From contig CM045729.1 of assembly GCA_024760905.1 (NCBI GenBank), positions 83,861,550 to 83,925,549 on the forward strand: a DNA stretch of 64,000 nucleotides. Direction: 5' to 3'. Shown here piece after piece: positions 9,269 through 20,991 of the stretch; position 1 is the first letter of the stretch; each line of letters opens with the position of its first letter. The stretch comes from Plotosus lineatus (lineage: Eukaryota; Chordata; Actinopteri; Siluriformes; Plotosidae). The position numbers and the translations under genes were made by a program. Below the pieces are notes generated by a model. It worked only from the letters and a program-made list of their open reading frames with translations. It had not been told where the DNA came from and made no database searches.

Positions 9269-11477
9269 GATTATCAGTTTACAGTTTCTGATTATAATTA
9301 CCCATCCCTGCTGGGAACGTAATCAGGGTCTGCTGGGAACGTTTGGCGGAGCCCCCTGTCCGAGAGGCCTTTAACTCCCACCTCCGGCAGAGCTACAACC
9401 ACGTTCCGGAAGAGGCGGGGGACATGGAATCCGAATGGGCCATGTTTCGTGCCTCCATTGCTGAGGCGGCAGCCCATAGCTGTGGCCGTAAGGTCGTCGG
9501 TGCTTGTCGTGGCGGTAATCCCCGAACCCGGTGGTGGACACCTGCGGTGAAGGGGGCCGTCCAGCTGAAGAAGGAGGCCTATCGGGTTTTATTAGCCTGT
9601 GGGACTCCTGAGGCAGCAAACGGGTACTGGCAGGCCAAACGTGCTGCAGCCGAGGCTGTCGCAGATGCAAAATCTCGGGCGTGGGAGGAGTTCGGTGAGG
9701 GCCTGGAGAGTGATTATCGGTTGGCCTCAAAAAGGTTCTGGGCCACCATCCGACGCCTCAGGAGGGGGAAGCAGTTCTTCACAAACACTGTTTACGGTGG
9801 AGGTGGGGAGCTGCTTACCTTGACTGGGGATGTTGTTGAGAGGTGGAGGGAATACTTTGAGGACCTTCTCAATCCCACCAACACGCCCTCCAAGGAAGAG
9901 GAAGACCCTGGGGGTTCGGGTGAGGGTCCGCCCATCACTGGAGTGGAGGTCACTGAGGTTGTCAAAAAGCTCCTCGGTGGTCGAGCTCCGGGGTTGGACA
10001 AGATCCGCCCGGAATATCTCAGGGCTCTGGATGTTGTAGGACTGTCTTGGTTGACACGTCTCTGCAACATCGCGTGGTCATCGGGGGCTGTACCTCTGGA
10101 TTGGCAAACTGGGGTGGTGGTCCCAATTTGTAAGAAGGGGGACCGGAGGGTGTGTTCCAATTATCGGGGAATTACACTCCTCAGCCTACCTGGGAAAGTC
10201 TATGCAGGGGTACTAGAGAGGAGGATCCGACCGATAGTCAAACCTCGGATTCAGGAGGAACAATGTGGTTTTCGTCCTGGCCGCAGCACTCTTGACCAAC
10301 TCTATACGCTCCACAGGATTCTGGAGGGGGCATGGGAGTTTGCCCAATCTGTCCACATGTGCTTTGTGGATTTGGAGAAGGCTTTCGACCGTGTCCCTCG
10401 AAAGATCTTGTGGGGCGTGCTCTGAGAATACGGCGTTCCGGATCCGTTGCTACGAGCTATTCGGTCGCTGTATCACCGGAGCCAGAGTTTGGTCCGTATT
10501 GGTAACAGCAGGTCGGATTCGTTTCCAGTGGGAGTTGGAGTCCGCCAAGGCTGTCCTTTGTCACCGATTCTGTTCATAATTTTTATGGACAGAATTTCTA
10601 GGCGCAGTCGAGGCGATGAGGGGTTCTGGTTTGGTGGCCATCGGATATCGTCTCTGCTTTTTGCGGATGATGTTGTCCTTTTGGCTTCATCAAGTCGGGC
10701 CCTCCAGCTCTCATTGGAGCGATTCGCAGCTGAGTGCGAAGCAGCCGGGATGAAGATCAGTACCTCCAAATCCGAGGCCATGGTTCTCAGTCGGACAATG
10801 GTGGAATGCACCCTCCGGGTCGGGAATGAGGTCCTGCCCCAAGTGGAGGAGTTTAAGTATCTTGGGGTCTTGTTTACGAGTGAGGGAAGGATGGAGCGAG
10901 AGATCGACAGACGGATCGCTGCAGCCTCTGCTGTTAAGCGGTGCCTGTACCGGTCCGTTGTGGTGAAAAAGGAGCTGAGCCGCAAGGCGAAGCTCTCAAT
11001 TTACCAGTCGATCTACATTCCAACCCTCACCTATGGTCACGAGCTTTGGGTAATGACCGAAAGAACAAGATCACGGATACAAGCGGCTGAAATGAGCTTT
11101 CTTCGCCGGGTGGCGGGATTCTCCCTTAGAGATAGGGTGAGAAGCTCCGCCATCCGGGGAGAGCTCGGAGTAGATCCGCTGCTCCTCCGCATTGAGAGGG
11201 GCCAGTTGAGGTGGCTCGGGCATCTGGTCAGAATGCCCCCCGGACGCCTCCCTGGTGTGGTGTTTCGGGCATGTCCAACCGGGAAGAGACTCCGGGGTCG
11301 ACCTAGAACACGCTGGAGGGACTATGTCTCTCGGCTTGTCTGGGACCGCCTCGGTGTCCCCCCGGGAGAGTTGGAGGAAGTGGCTCGGGAGAGGGATGTC
11401 TGGACCTTTTTGCTAAGGTTGCTGCCCCCGCGACCCGACCCTGGACTAAGCGGAAGAAGATCATGATGATGATGATG
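9269..11477 (+). mobile_element. 5'-truncated Rex3-like RTE element with target-site duplication
   Basis: A 2.2-kb RTE-type LINE copy that begins inside the linker before the reverse transcriptase and ends with an ATG/GATG tandem tail (11462-11477), the typical end of fish Rex3. The 13-bp AGTTACCATTTCT occurs exactly at both flanks (9256-9268 and 11478-11490), marking the target-site duplication. The first 50-60 bp after the left duplication are not element sequence but filler (9269-9330), which includes a repeat of TGCTGGGAACG. Only one premature stop interrupts the long frame, so the insertion is young. A much older copy is at 42090-44712. Confidence 0.85.
9343..11466 (+). pseudogene. Rex3-like reverse transcriptase, one in-frame stop
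   Basis: A single continuous frame broken only by TGA at 10423-10425, giving pieces of 360 codons (9343-10425) and 339 codons (10447-11466) in the same phase. The first piece holds the linker and fingers: GGRAPGLDKIRPEYL, then NYRGITLLSLPGKVYAGVLE, then the QCGFRPGRSTLDQLYTLHRI box and motif A CFVDLEKAFDRVPR. The second piece holds motif B VRQGCPLSP (residues 32-40), motif C FADD (72-75), the KYLGVLFTSEG block and the C-terminal RRVAGFSLRDRVRSS and GRPRTRWRDYV motifs. The stop replaces the Arg of the usual REYGV motif (CGA to TGA, a CpG transition). The endonuclease is missing through 5' truncation, so the copy is dead on arrival. GC content is clearly higher than the surroundings. Confidence 0.85.
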
Positions 11478-11490
11478 AGTTACCATTTCT

Positions 11491-11848
11491 TATGTCATCT
11501 GTGTTTGTGGTGACGGCCACAAATTTGTTCTGATGATTGAGCACTCTTGCTCAATTTAAGATGGCAAGGTTTACTCATATTACACATGGTGTGTCCTGTA
11601 AACAAATGGTTTCAAAAGATATAGTGGCTAATTTAATTTCCTTTTCAAGAAATAACACTGTATTTCATCTTATTTGATATACCTGGGAAGTGAATGCTGT
11701 CATTGAAATATATCAGTCTCCATAAGAAATACTGCACATGGTGCTACAATAATAGTTGAGTAACAATTATTATAAATGTATACAAGTAATTATATACTAA
11801 TTGTATGTGTAATTCCTTATTTGTATTTATTTCAGGAATCGTCGTACC

Positions 11849-11928
<80 letters not shown>

Positions 11929-12200
11929 TACTTCGCACTTTGTTTTACCCCACCTGATCACCCAACTTTGTAAATATTTCAGCATTAATTTGGACTTTCA
12001 CATTCCTTATCACCCTCAATTCACAATAGTGGTGGGTAGGATGAATAAAAGAATCGAAGAATAGAGCACACACAAAAAAAATGATGCAAACTGGCAGGTC
12101 ATGTGTTGACATTTTACCTGCTCTGCTGGGTGAAATTCATGTGACTCCTAGTATACCTACAGGTACCTAGTACATGCTACTTAGTGCCCATTTTAAAGTA
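11491..12200. other. unassigned spacer with AT microsatellite
   Basis: No gene recognised. It contains a pure AT run at 11856-11926. Confidence 0.5.
11856..11926. repeat. (AT)n microsatellite
   Basis: About 35 perfect AT units. Confidence 0.95.
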
Positions 12201-13238
12201 CAGGGATCGTTCACTGGGCGGTTAATTGGGACTGAGATCCCCAAACGATTATCGAATTCCATGAAGTAGGATCACCTCCACCTCCACCCCCAGACCGACG
12301 TATATGTACATGTATATGTGTATATAAGATACAAAAATAAATATCCAATGCTATAAATGCTGATAATAACAATTAAACATGAAAATATATAACATAAGAT
12401 ATAAATAAAATTTAAGTACAGATGCTCCCCAACTTACCAACATTCGTGTCCAAGGTCGAAATGAAAGTGAAAGTGAAATGAAATTGAAGAACAAGTAGAA
12501 ATAGAAATGGAATAAAATCTATAGTAAGATATATCATAAATATAAGTATGGAATATGATTCAACATCCTGAGGTACACTTAATACTAGTTTCTGACAGAG
12601 GGGCGTGGCATGATTTACACCAGAGGTCCAAGAAGAGAAGCAGAACCGATACATTTCTGAATTCCTGCCAAAACTTTCAAAAAAGAAACAAATTGTCTCC
12701 AGTATTATAATGAACTGGATAAGAGTGAAACTCTCTGTAAATCTGATCAGATCCGCTGTGCTGGGCTTGAGAGGAACCAGGAGTTTAAACACGGGACATA
12801 ATGTACAGATGATTATGTGGAGAGAGAGAGAGAGAGAGAGAGAGAGATCATTTAGTTTACTAATGCAAGGTTTAAACATGCGTTCCCCTCGAAAGAATGC
12901 CCTGTAACGACTTACAAACAAATTAATCTAAGAACGGCCATCCTGAACCTAACTTGTCAGTAAGCTGGGGAGCGTCTGTACACACACATACAGATGGTAT
13001 GAAGAAGACAACATGCATACATACATACATACATACATACATACGCACCGCACGCACGTGCGCAGATGCGCGTGCACACACAGATGCAAAAATGTATCCA
13101 GTTTTGATGTAAGATTTTTTTTTTTCTTTTAGGGTTTTTTTGTGACATTTTCTGTAACTCTCCCCTATTCTTCCTTAGTTTCCTTTTTTTTAATTCGATG
13201 AATATTTTTCTTTTTTTAATAATCCCTGTACATCCCTG
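12201..13238 (+). mobile_element. Tigger/pogo-like non-autonomous element (outer)
   Basis: It begins CAGGGATC after TA (12199-12200) and ends GATCCCTG-like (CATCCCTG) before TA (13239-13240), as expected for Tigger/pogo ends and TA duplications. Its sequence matches, in reverse, two other copies in this window: 40380-40545 and 54742-55153. The match is interrupted by a second Tigger-like element at 12419-12978, so the outer element without the insert is about 476 bp. No coding sequence. ATAC and CA simple repeats lie in its right half (13016-13044). Confidence 0.7.
12419..12978. mobile_element. Tigger/pogo-like MITE nested in the outer element
   Basis: 560 bp flanked by TA on both sides (12417-12418 and 12979-12980). 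Its ends are inverted copies: left CAGATGCTCCCCAACTTACC, right reading on the other strand CAGACGCTCCCCAGCTTACT. It contains a GA microsatellite (12820-12847) and no transposase. The flanking halves of the outer element rejoin when this block is removed. Confidence 0.75.
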
Positions 13239-13241
<3 letters not shown>

Positions 13242-13279
<38 letters not shown>

Positions 13280-13297
13280 ACACACACATATATATCT
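13242..13297. repeat. (CA)n with short (AT)n
   Basis: A CA run with one T interruption, followed by ATATAT, directly bordering the 3' end of the RTE copy at 13298. Confidence 0.9.
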
Positions 13298-14386
13298 TCT
13301 TTTACTTTCGGCTGCTCCCTTCAGGGGTCGCCACAGCAAATCATCCGCCTCCACCTCACCCTGTCCTCTGCATCTTCTTTTCTGACTCCAACGACCTTCA
13401 TGTCTTCCTTCACCACATCCATAAATCTCTTCTTTGGTCTTCCTCGAGGCCTTCTGCCTGGTAGTTCCAACCTCAGCATCCTACTGCCAATATACTCACT
13501 ATCCCTCCTCTGTACATGTCCAAACCATCTCAATCTAGCCTCTCTGACTTTGTCTCCAAAACATCTTGCGTGGGCTGTCCCTCTGATGTACTCATTTCTG
13601 ATCCTATCCATCCTCGTTACTCCCAGAGAGAACCTCAACATTTTCATCTCCGCTACCTCCAGCTCTGCCTCCTGCCTTTTCCTCAGCGCCACTGTTTCTA
13701 AGCCATACAACATTGCTGGCCTCACCACTGTCTTGTACACTTTTCCCTTCATTCTTGCTGACACTCTCTTATTGCACATCACACCGGACACTTTTCTCCA
13801 ACCATTCCAGCCTGCCTGCACATGCTTCTTCACCTCTTTTCCACACTCTCCATTGCTCTGGATTGTTGAGCCTAAGTACTTAAAATCCTCCACCTTCGTT
13901 ATCTCTGCTCACTGTAACATCACCGTTCCTCCTGGGTCCTTCTCATTCACACACATGTATTCTGATTTTCTGAGGCTAACCTTCATTTCTCTCCTTTCCA
14001 GGGCATTCCTCCACCTCTAGATTTTCCTGCACTTGTTCTCTGCTCTCACTACAGATCACAATGTCATCTGCAAACATCATAGTCCATTGAGATTCACTTC
14101 TCTCTCTGCCTACGGACACGCCTCCCACCTCTCCTTCGACGTCTTCGACCAACAGTAGTCCAATTTCCATCAGCACCCTGTTGATTGACAGCACTGATGG
14201 CGGTCGTTGTTAACCCGGGCCTCGACCGATCCGGTATGCGGGTAATACTTCTGATTTGCATCATAAATGTTTGCCATTGGTTTTACATCGGATGCCCTTC
14301 CTGACACAACCCTCTGCATTTCTCCGGGCTTGGGACTGGCATGAGGGGGAGAGACACCGGTTAGTGCCCCCCCCACCTCATGGCTG

Positions 14387-14393
<7 letters not shown>
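13298..14393 (-). mobile_element. Internally deleted RTE LINE
   Basis: A reverse-strand copy that keeps the 5' leader (about 14090-14393) and the last quarter of the protein (13321-13893, a 190-codon frame from EDFKYLGSTIQ to MICCGDP). The middle is lost: the frame near 14090 jumps from the leader (RERSE) straight to the RT motif C region (QWTMMFADD). The remaining C-terminal part is almost identical to that of the copy at 15272-18418, so it is recent. At 1.1 kb with both ends, it has the form of a non-autonomous derivative. Its 5' end abuts an AT microsatellite. Confidence 0.85.
13321..13893 (-). pseudogene. RTE ORF C-terminal piece
   Basis: 190 codons covering the region after the RT palm. 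It contains KVYKTVVRPAMLYGLETVAL and EVAEMKMLRFSLGVTRMD, then LRWFGHVQRRDSEYIG and GRRPRGRPKKRFMDVVKED. It differs from the same region of the copy at 16945-18384 at only about ten positions. It has no catalytic domain and is not expected to function alone. Confidence 0.8.

Positions 14394-14458
<65 letters not shown>
14394..14458. repeat. (AT)n microsatellite
   Basis: A pure AT run immediately at the 5' end of the RTE copy 13298-14393. Confidence 0.95.
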
Positions 14459-14464
14459 TGTATA

Positions 14465-15234
14465 TCACACACATATGCTATTTTTTTGAGAAGGACTAGT
14501 ATATCATGAAAAGGTACTCTAAAGGAGCTATTACCCTAATCATCTGAATCAACCAATTAACTCTAAACACATGCAAAAGATTCCTGAGGCTTTTAAAAAC
14601 TCCCAGCCTGGTTCATTACTCAAAACCGCAATCATGGGTAAGACTGCCGACCTGACTGCTGTCCAGAAGGCCATCATTGACACACGCAAGTAAGAGGGTA
14701 AGACACAGAAAGAAATTTCTGAGTGAATAGGCTGTTCCCAGAGTGCTATATCAAGGCACCTCAGTGGGACGTCTGTGGGAAGGAAAACGTGTGGCAGAAA
14801 ACGCTGCACAACCAGAAGAGGTGACCGGACCCTGAGGAAGATTGTGGAGAAGGGCTGAATTCAGACCTTGGGGGACCTGTGGAAGCAGTGGACTGGGCTA
14901 CAGGTGCCGCATTCCCCAGGTCAAGCCACTTTTGAACCAGAAACAGCGGTAGAAGCACCTGACCTGGGCTACAGAGAAGCAGCACTGGACTGTTGCTCAG
15001 TGGTCCAAAGTACTTTTTTCGGATGAAAGCAAATTTTGCATGTCATTCGGAAATCAAGGTGCCAGAGTCTGGAGGAAGACTGGGGAGAAGGAAATGCCAA
15101 AATGCCTGAAGTCCAGTGTCAAGTACCCACAGTCAGTGATGGTCTGGGGTGCCATGTCAGCTGCTAATTTTTATCAGGACATTACAGAAAATAATGAACT
15201 TTATCACAATATGCTAAGTTTTTGAGAAGGACTA

Positions 15235-15237
<3 letters not shown>
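14465..15237 (+). mobile_element. Internally deleted Tc1-like element
   Basis: It contains a decayed Tc1-like transposase start (ATG 14634, MGKTADLTAVQKAIIDTRK then a stop) with recognisable HTH and central sequence to about 15165 (SVKYPQSVMVWGAMSA). It then jumps to the terminal block TTATCACAATATGCTAA and TTTTTGAGAAGGACTAG at the right end (15170-15237). A comparison with 29428-30525 shows that about 650 bp, including the last two catalytic residues, are missing. The left end carries a rearranged terminal motif (TTTTTTTGAGAAGGACTAG) at about 14478-14498. Confidence 0.75.
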
Positions 15238-15269
<32 letters not shown>

Positions 15270-15271
15270 TA
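15238..15271. repeat. (AT)n microsatellite
   Basis: An AT run between the Tc1 right end and the 5' end of the LINE. A second AT run lies at the LINE 3' end (18417-18431). Confidence 0.9.
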
Positions 15272-15394
15272 TAAAATGCAGCCATGAGGTGGGGGGGCAC
15301 TAACCAGTGTCTCCCCCTCATGCCGGTCCCAAGCCCGGAGAAATGCAGAGGGTTGTGTCAGGAAGGGCATCCGACGTAAAACCAATGCCAATTA

Positions 15395-16894
15395 TTGATA
15401 ATGCAAATCAAAAGTATTACCTCCATACCGGATCGGTCGAGGCCCGGGTTAACAACGACCGCCATCAGTGCTGTCAATCAACAGGGTGCTGATGGAAATT
15501 GGACTACTGTTGGTCAAAGACGTCGAAGAAGGAGAGGTGGGAGGCGTGTCCGTAGGCAGAGAGAGAAGAGGAAAGGCATGAGTCTAGGACTGAGAGTGGG
15601 GACTTTGAATGTTGGAACTATGCACAGAAAAGGTAGAGAGCTGGTTGACATGATGCAGAGGAGGAAGGTGGACATACTGTGTGTTCAGGAGACCAGGTGG
15701 AAAGGTAGCAAAGCTAAAAGCTTAGGAGCAGGGTTTAAGCTATTTTATCACGGTGTGGATGGGAAGAGAAATGGAGTCGGAGTCATCTTGAAGGAGTTTG
15801 TCAGGAATGTTCTAAAAGTGAAAAGAGTGTCAGACAGAGTGATGAATCTCAAGTTAGAAATTGAAGGTGTAATGCTCAATGTTGTTAGTGCTTATGCCCC
15901 ACAGGCAGGATGTGAGCTAGAAGAGAAGGAGAGATTCTGGAGTGACTTAGATGAAGTGATGCAGAGTACCACCAGAGGTGAAAGAGTGGTCATTGGTGCA
16001 GACTTCAATGGACATGTTGGTGCAGGCAACAGAGGGGACGAGGAAGTGATGGGCAGGTTTGGTATCCAGGACAGGAACGCAGAAGGACAGATGTTGATAG
16101 ATTTTGCAAAAAGGATGGAAATGGCTGTGGTGAATACTTTCTTTGAGAAGAAACAGGAGCATAGGGTGACTTATAAAAGCGGAGGTAGGCGCACACAGGT
16201 AGACTACATCTTGTGTAGGCGATGTAATTTGAAGGAAGTCAGTGACTGCAAAGTCATCGTGGGTGAGAGTGTTGCCAAACAGCATAGGATGGTGGTGTGC
16301 AGGATGACTCTGATGGTGAAAAAGGCAAAGGCAGAGCAGAAGACAAAGTGGTGGAAGCTGAAAAAGGAAGAGTGTCGTGTCGTCTTCAAGGAGGAGTTGA
16401 AACAGGCTTTGGGTGGCCAGGAAGTGCTTCCAAATGACTGGACAACCACAGCAAATGTGATCAGGGACACAGGTAGGAGAGTACTTGGTGTGTCCTCTGG
16501 AAGGAAAGTAGATAAGGAGACTTGGTGGTGGAATGAGGAAGTGCAGGAGTGTGTACAAATTAAGAGGTTAGCTAAGAAGAAGTGGGACATTGAGAGGACC
16601 GAAGAGAGTAAACAGGAGTACAGGGAGACACAGCGTAAGGCGAAAGTAGCAGTGGCTAAGGCCAAACAGAGGGCGTATGATGACTTGTATGATAGGTTGG
16701 ATAGTAAAGAGGGAGAAAATGATCTATACAGGTTGGCACAGCAGAGAAATAGAGATGGGAAGGACGTGCAGCAAGTTAGATTGATAAAGGACAGAGAGGG
16801 AACTGTATTGACTAATGACAGAAGTGTGCTGGGAAGATGGAAAGAGTACTTTGAAGAGCTGATGAATGAGGAAAATGAGAGAGAAAAAGAGTAG
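15395..16894 (+). CDS. RTE LINE endonuclease portion of ORF
   Basis: 499 residues. The first 60 are a basic leader; the conserved start may instead be Met62 (MSLGLRVGTLNVGTM). The apurinic-type endonuclease spans about 65-305: TLNVGT (Asn72), CVQETRW (Glu99), GADFNGHVG (Asp203, Asn205), QVDYILCRR (Asp270) and AKQHRM (His297, where most families have SDH). The linker (310-499) is lysine-rich and predicted helical, ending KEYFEELMNEENEREKE at a frameshift stop. All endonuclease catalytic positions are present. In an intact element the frame would continue directly into the RT at about 16890. Alone it could at most make a free endonuclease. Confidence 0.8.
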   Translation: MIMQIKSITSIPDRSRPGLTTTAISAVNQQGADGNWTTVGQRRRRRRGGRRVRRQREKRKGMSLGLRVGTLNVGTMHRKGRELVDMMQRRKVDILCVQETRWKGSKAKSLGAGFKLFYHGVDGKRNGVGVILKEFVRNVLKVKRVSDRVMNLKLEIEGVMLNVVSAYAPQAGCELEEKERFWSDLDEVMQSTTRGERVVIGADFNGHVGAGNRGDEEVMGRFGIQDRNAEGQMLIDFAKRMEMAVVNTFFEKKQEHRVTYKSGGRRTQVDYILCRRCNLKEVSDCKVIVGESVAKQHRMVVCRMTLMVKKAKAEQKTKWWKLKKEECRVVFKEELKQALGGQEVLPNDWTTTANVIRDTGRRVLGVSSGRKVDKETWWWNEEVQECVQIKRLAKKKWDIERTEESKQEYRETQRKAKVAVAKAKQRAYDDLYDRLDSKEGENDLYRLAQQRNRDGKDVQQVRLIKDREGTVLTNDRSVLGRWKEYFEELMNEENEREKE

Positions 16895-16944
16895 AAGAGG
16901 TAACCATTGAGGAGCAGGATGTAGCAAAGATCAGTAAGGGTGAA

Positions 16945-18384
16945 GTGAGAAGGGCATTGAAGAGGATGAAGAATGGAAAGGCAGTTGGTCCTGATGATAT
17001 ACCTGTGGAGGTATGGAAGTGTCTAGGAGAGGTAGCAGTAGATTTTCTGACAAGAACATTCAACAAGGTACTAGAGAGTGAGCAGATGCCGGAGGAGTGG
17101 AGGAGAAGTGTGCTGGTGCCCATTTTTAAGAACAAGGGAGACGTGCAGAGTTGCAGCAACTACAGAGGGATAAAGTTGATGAGCCATACGATGAAGTTAT
17201 GGGAAAGAATAGTGGAAGCTAGACTAAGGGCAGAGGTCAGCATTTGTGAACAACAGTTTGGTTTCATGCCAAGAAAGAGCACCACAGATGCAATGTTTGC
17301 CTTGAGGATGTTAATAGAGAAGTACAGAGAAGGTCAGAGGGAGCTACATTGTGCCTTTGTGGATCTGGAAAAAGCATATGACAGGGTGCCAAGAGAAGAA
17401 CTGTGGTATTGCATGAGGAAGTCTGGAGTGGCAGAGAAGTATGTTAGAGTGGTGCAGGACATGTATGAGAGATGTAAGACAGTGGTGAGGTGTGCTGTCG
17501 GTGTGACCGACGAATTCAAGGTGGAGGTGGGACTGCATCAAGGGTCAGCTCTGAGCCCCTTCTTGTTTGCTATGGTGATGGACAGGCTGACAGACGAGGT
17601 GAGACAAGAATCTCCATGGACTATGATGTTTGCAGATGACATCGTGATCTGTAGTGAGAGCAGAGAACAAGTGCAGGAAAATCTAGAGAGGTGGAGGTAT
17701 GCCCTGGAAAGGAGAGGAATGAAGGTTAGCCTCAGAAAATCAGAATACATGTGTGTGAATGAGAAGGACCCAGGAGGAACGGTGATGTTACAGGGAGCAG
17801 AGATAACGAAGGTGAAGGATTTTAAGTACTTAGGCTCAACAATCCAGAGCAATGGAGAGTATGGAAAAGAGGTGAAGAAGCGTGTGCAGGCAGGCTGGAA
17901 TGGTTGGAGAAAAGTATCCAGTGTGATGTGCGATAGGAGAGTGTCAGCAAGAATGAAGGGAAAAGTGTACAAGATGGTGGTGAGGCCAGCGATGTTGTAT
18001 GGCTTAGAAACAGTGGCGCTGAGGAAAAGGCAGGAGGCAGAGCTGGAGGTAGCGGAGATGAAAATGTTGAGGTTCTCCCTGGGAGTAACGAGGATGGATA
18101 GGATCAGAAATGAGTATATCAGAGGGACAGCCCACGTAAGATGTTTTGGAGACAAAGTCAGAGAGGCTAGATTGAGATGGTTTGGACATGTACAGAGGAG
18201 GGATAGTGAGTATATTGGCAGTAGGATGCTGAGGTTGGAACTACCAGGCAGAAGGCCTCGAGGAAGACCGAAGAAGAGATTTATGGATGTGGTGAAGGAA
18301 GACATGAAGGTCGTTGGAGTCAGAAAAGAAGATGCGGAGGACAGGGTGAGGTGGAGGCGGATGATTTGCTGTGGCGACCCCTGA
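16945..18384 (+). CDS. RTE LINE reverse transcriptase portion of ORF
   Basis: 479 codons, open throughout and in the -1/+2 frame relative to the preceding ORF. The true coding frame enters before Met1, which is only the first Met after the break. Fingers motifs: GKAVGPDDIPVEVW (11-24) and SNYRGIKLMSHTMKLWE (71-87). Then [13 protein letters not shown], motif [14 protein letters not shown] (137-148, Asp140), motif B HQGSALSP (198-205) and motif C FADD (229-232). The thumb includes FKYLGSTIQSNG. The C-terminal region contains RPAMLYGLETVAL, LRWFGHVQRRDSEY and GRRPRGRPKKRFMDVV, and ends GDP. All RT catalytic residues are intact, and a single base separates it from its endonuclease. Confidence 0.85.
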   Translation: MRRALKRMKNGKAVGPDDIPVEVWKCLGEVAVDFLTRTFNKVLESEQMPEEWRRSVLVPIFKNKGDVQSCSNYRGIKLMSHTMKLWERIVEARLRAEVSICEQQFGFMPRKSTTDAMFALRMLIEKYREGQRELHCAFVDLEKAYDRVPREELWYCMRKSGVAEKYVRVVQDMYERCKTVVRCAVGVTDEFKVEVGLHQGSALSPFLFAMVMDRLTDEVRQESPWTMMFADDIVICSESREQVQENLERWRYALERRGMKVSLRKSEYMCVNEKDPGGTVMLQGAEITKVKDFKYLGSTIQSNGEYGKEVKKRVQAGWNGWRKVSSVMCDRRVSARMKGKVYKMVVRPAMLYGLETVALRKRQEAELEVAEMKMLRFSLGVTRMDRIRNEYIRGTAHVRCFGDKVREARLRWFGHVQRRDSEYIGSRMLRLELPGRRPRGRPKKRFMDVVKEDMKVVGVRKEDAEDRVRWRRMICCGDP

Positions 18385-18418
18385 AGGGAGCAGCCGAAAG
18401 TAAAAGAAGAAGAAGATA

Positions 18419-18754
18419 TATATATATATACAGGCTGATTGCCTCCATGCCACGCCGCATTGAAGCAGTCATTCCTGCAAAAGGATTCCCAACCAAGTAT
18501 TGAGTGCATAACTGAACATAATTATTTGAAGGTTGACTTTTTTTTAAAATGCACGTTTTTTATTGGTCGGATGAAATATGCTAACTTTTTGAGATAGGGA
18601 TTTTTGGTCAAAATTATCAATATTACAACAATCAAAGGCTTGCACTACTTCACTTGTGTGAATCTAAAATATACGAAAGTCTATTGTTTATCAGTACATT
18701 ACAGAAAATAATAAACTTTATCACAATATGCTAATATTTTGAGAAGGATTAGTA
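18419..18754 (+). mobile_element. Tc1-like 3' end fragment
   Basis: The last part of a Tc1-like element. It starts at CAGGCTGATTGCCTCC, the end of the transposase gene, carries the inner and outer terminal blocks (GAAATATGCTAACTTTTTGA and CACAATATGCTAATATTTTG), and ends GAGAAGGATTAG. It matches 30178-30525 closely. It is separate from the Tc1 copy at 14465-15237, which already has its own right end. Confidence 0.75.
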
Positions 18755-20990
<2,236 letters not shown>

Positions 20991-20991
20991 T

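Larger units (their letters stand above)
15272..18418 (+). mobile_element. RTE-clade LINE, nearly complete (Expander-like)
   Basis: A 3.15-kb copy with a 5' leader starting AATGCAGCCATGAG, an endonuclease ORF (15395-16894), a reverse transcriptase ORF (16945-18384), a very short 3' UTR (GGAGCAGCCGAAAG) and a GAAGAAGAAG tail. In family terms this is a single RTE polyprotein. Here the two ORFs are separated only by a one-base frameshift in an A-run near 16885. It is the best reference copy in the window; seven further copies or fragments are recognisable (628, 3863, 13298, 23807, 32632, 40548, 53042). Both flanks are AT microsatellite, so a target-site duplication cannot be defined. The clade name is a judgement from motifs, not a search. 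Confidence 0.85.

Noticed and set aside
11776..11973. ORFs rich in IYIYIY, THTHTH or VCVCVC
   Set aside because: Translations of AT, CA and GT microsatellites (also at 14170, 19859, 19941, 23355, 28358, 38076 and 62422); no coding content.
17538..18509. 323-codon reverse-strand ORF
   Set aside because: It is the antisense of the RTE reverse transcriptase, whose sense strand carries all RT motifs; the reverse translation has no family motif. The same holds for similar long antisense ORFs at 13400-14020, 594-1235, 16204-16665 and 3957-4466.
14465..18754. A single Tc1 element interrupted by the LINE
   Set aside because: The left Tc1 block already ends with its own right terminal repeat at 15237, and the block at 18419-18754 has another, so these are two separate Tc1 pieces.
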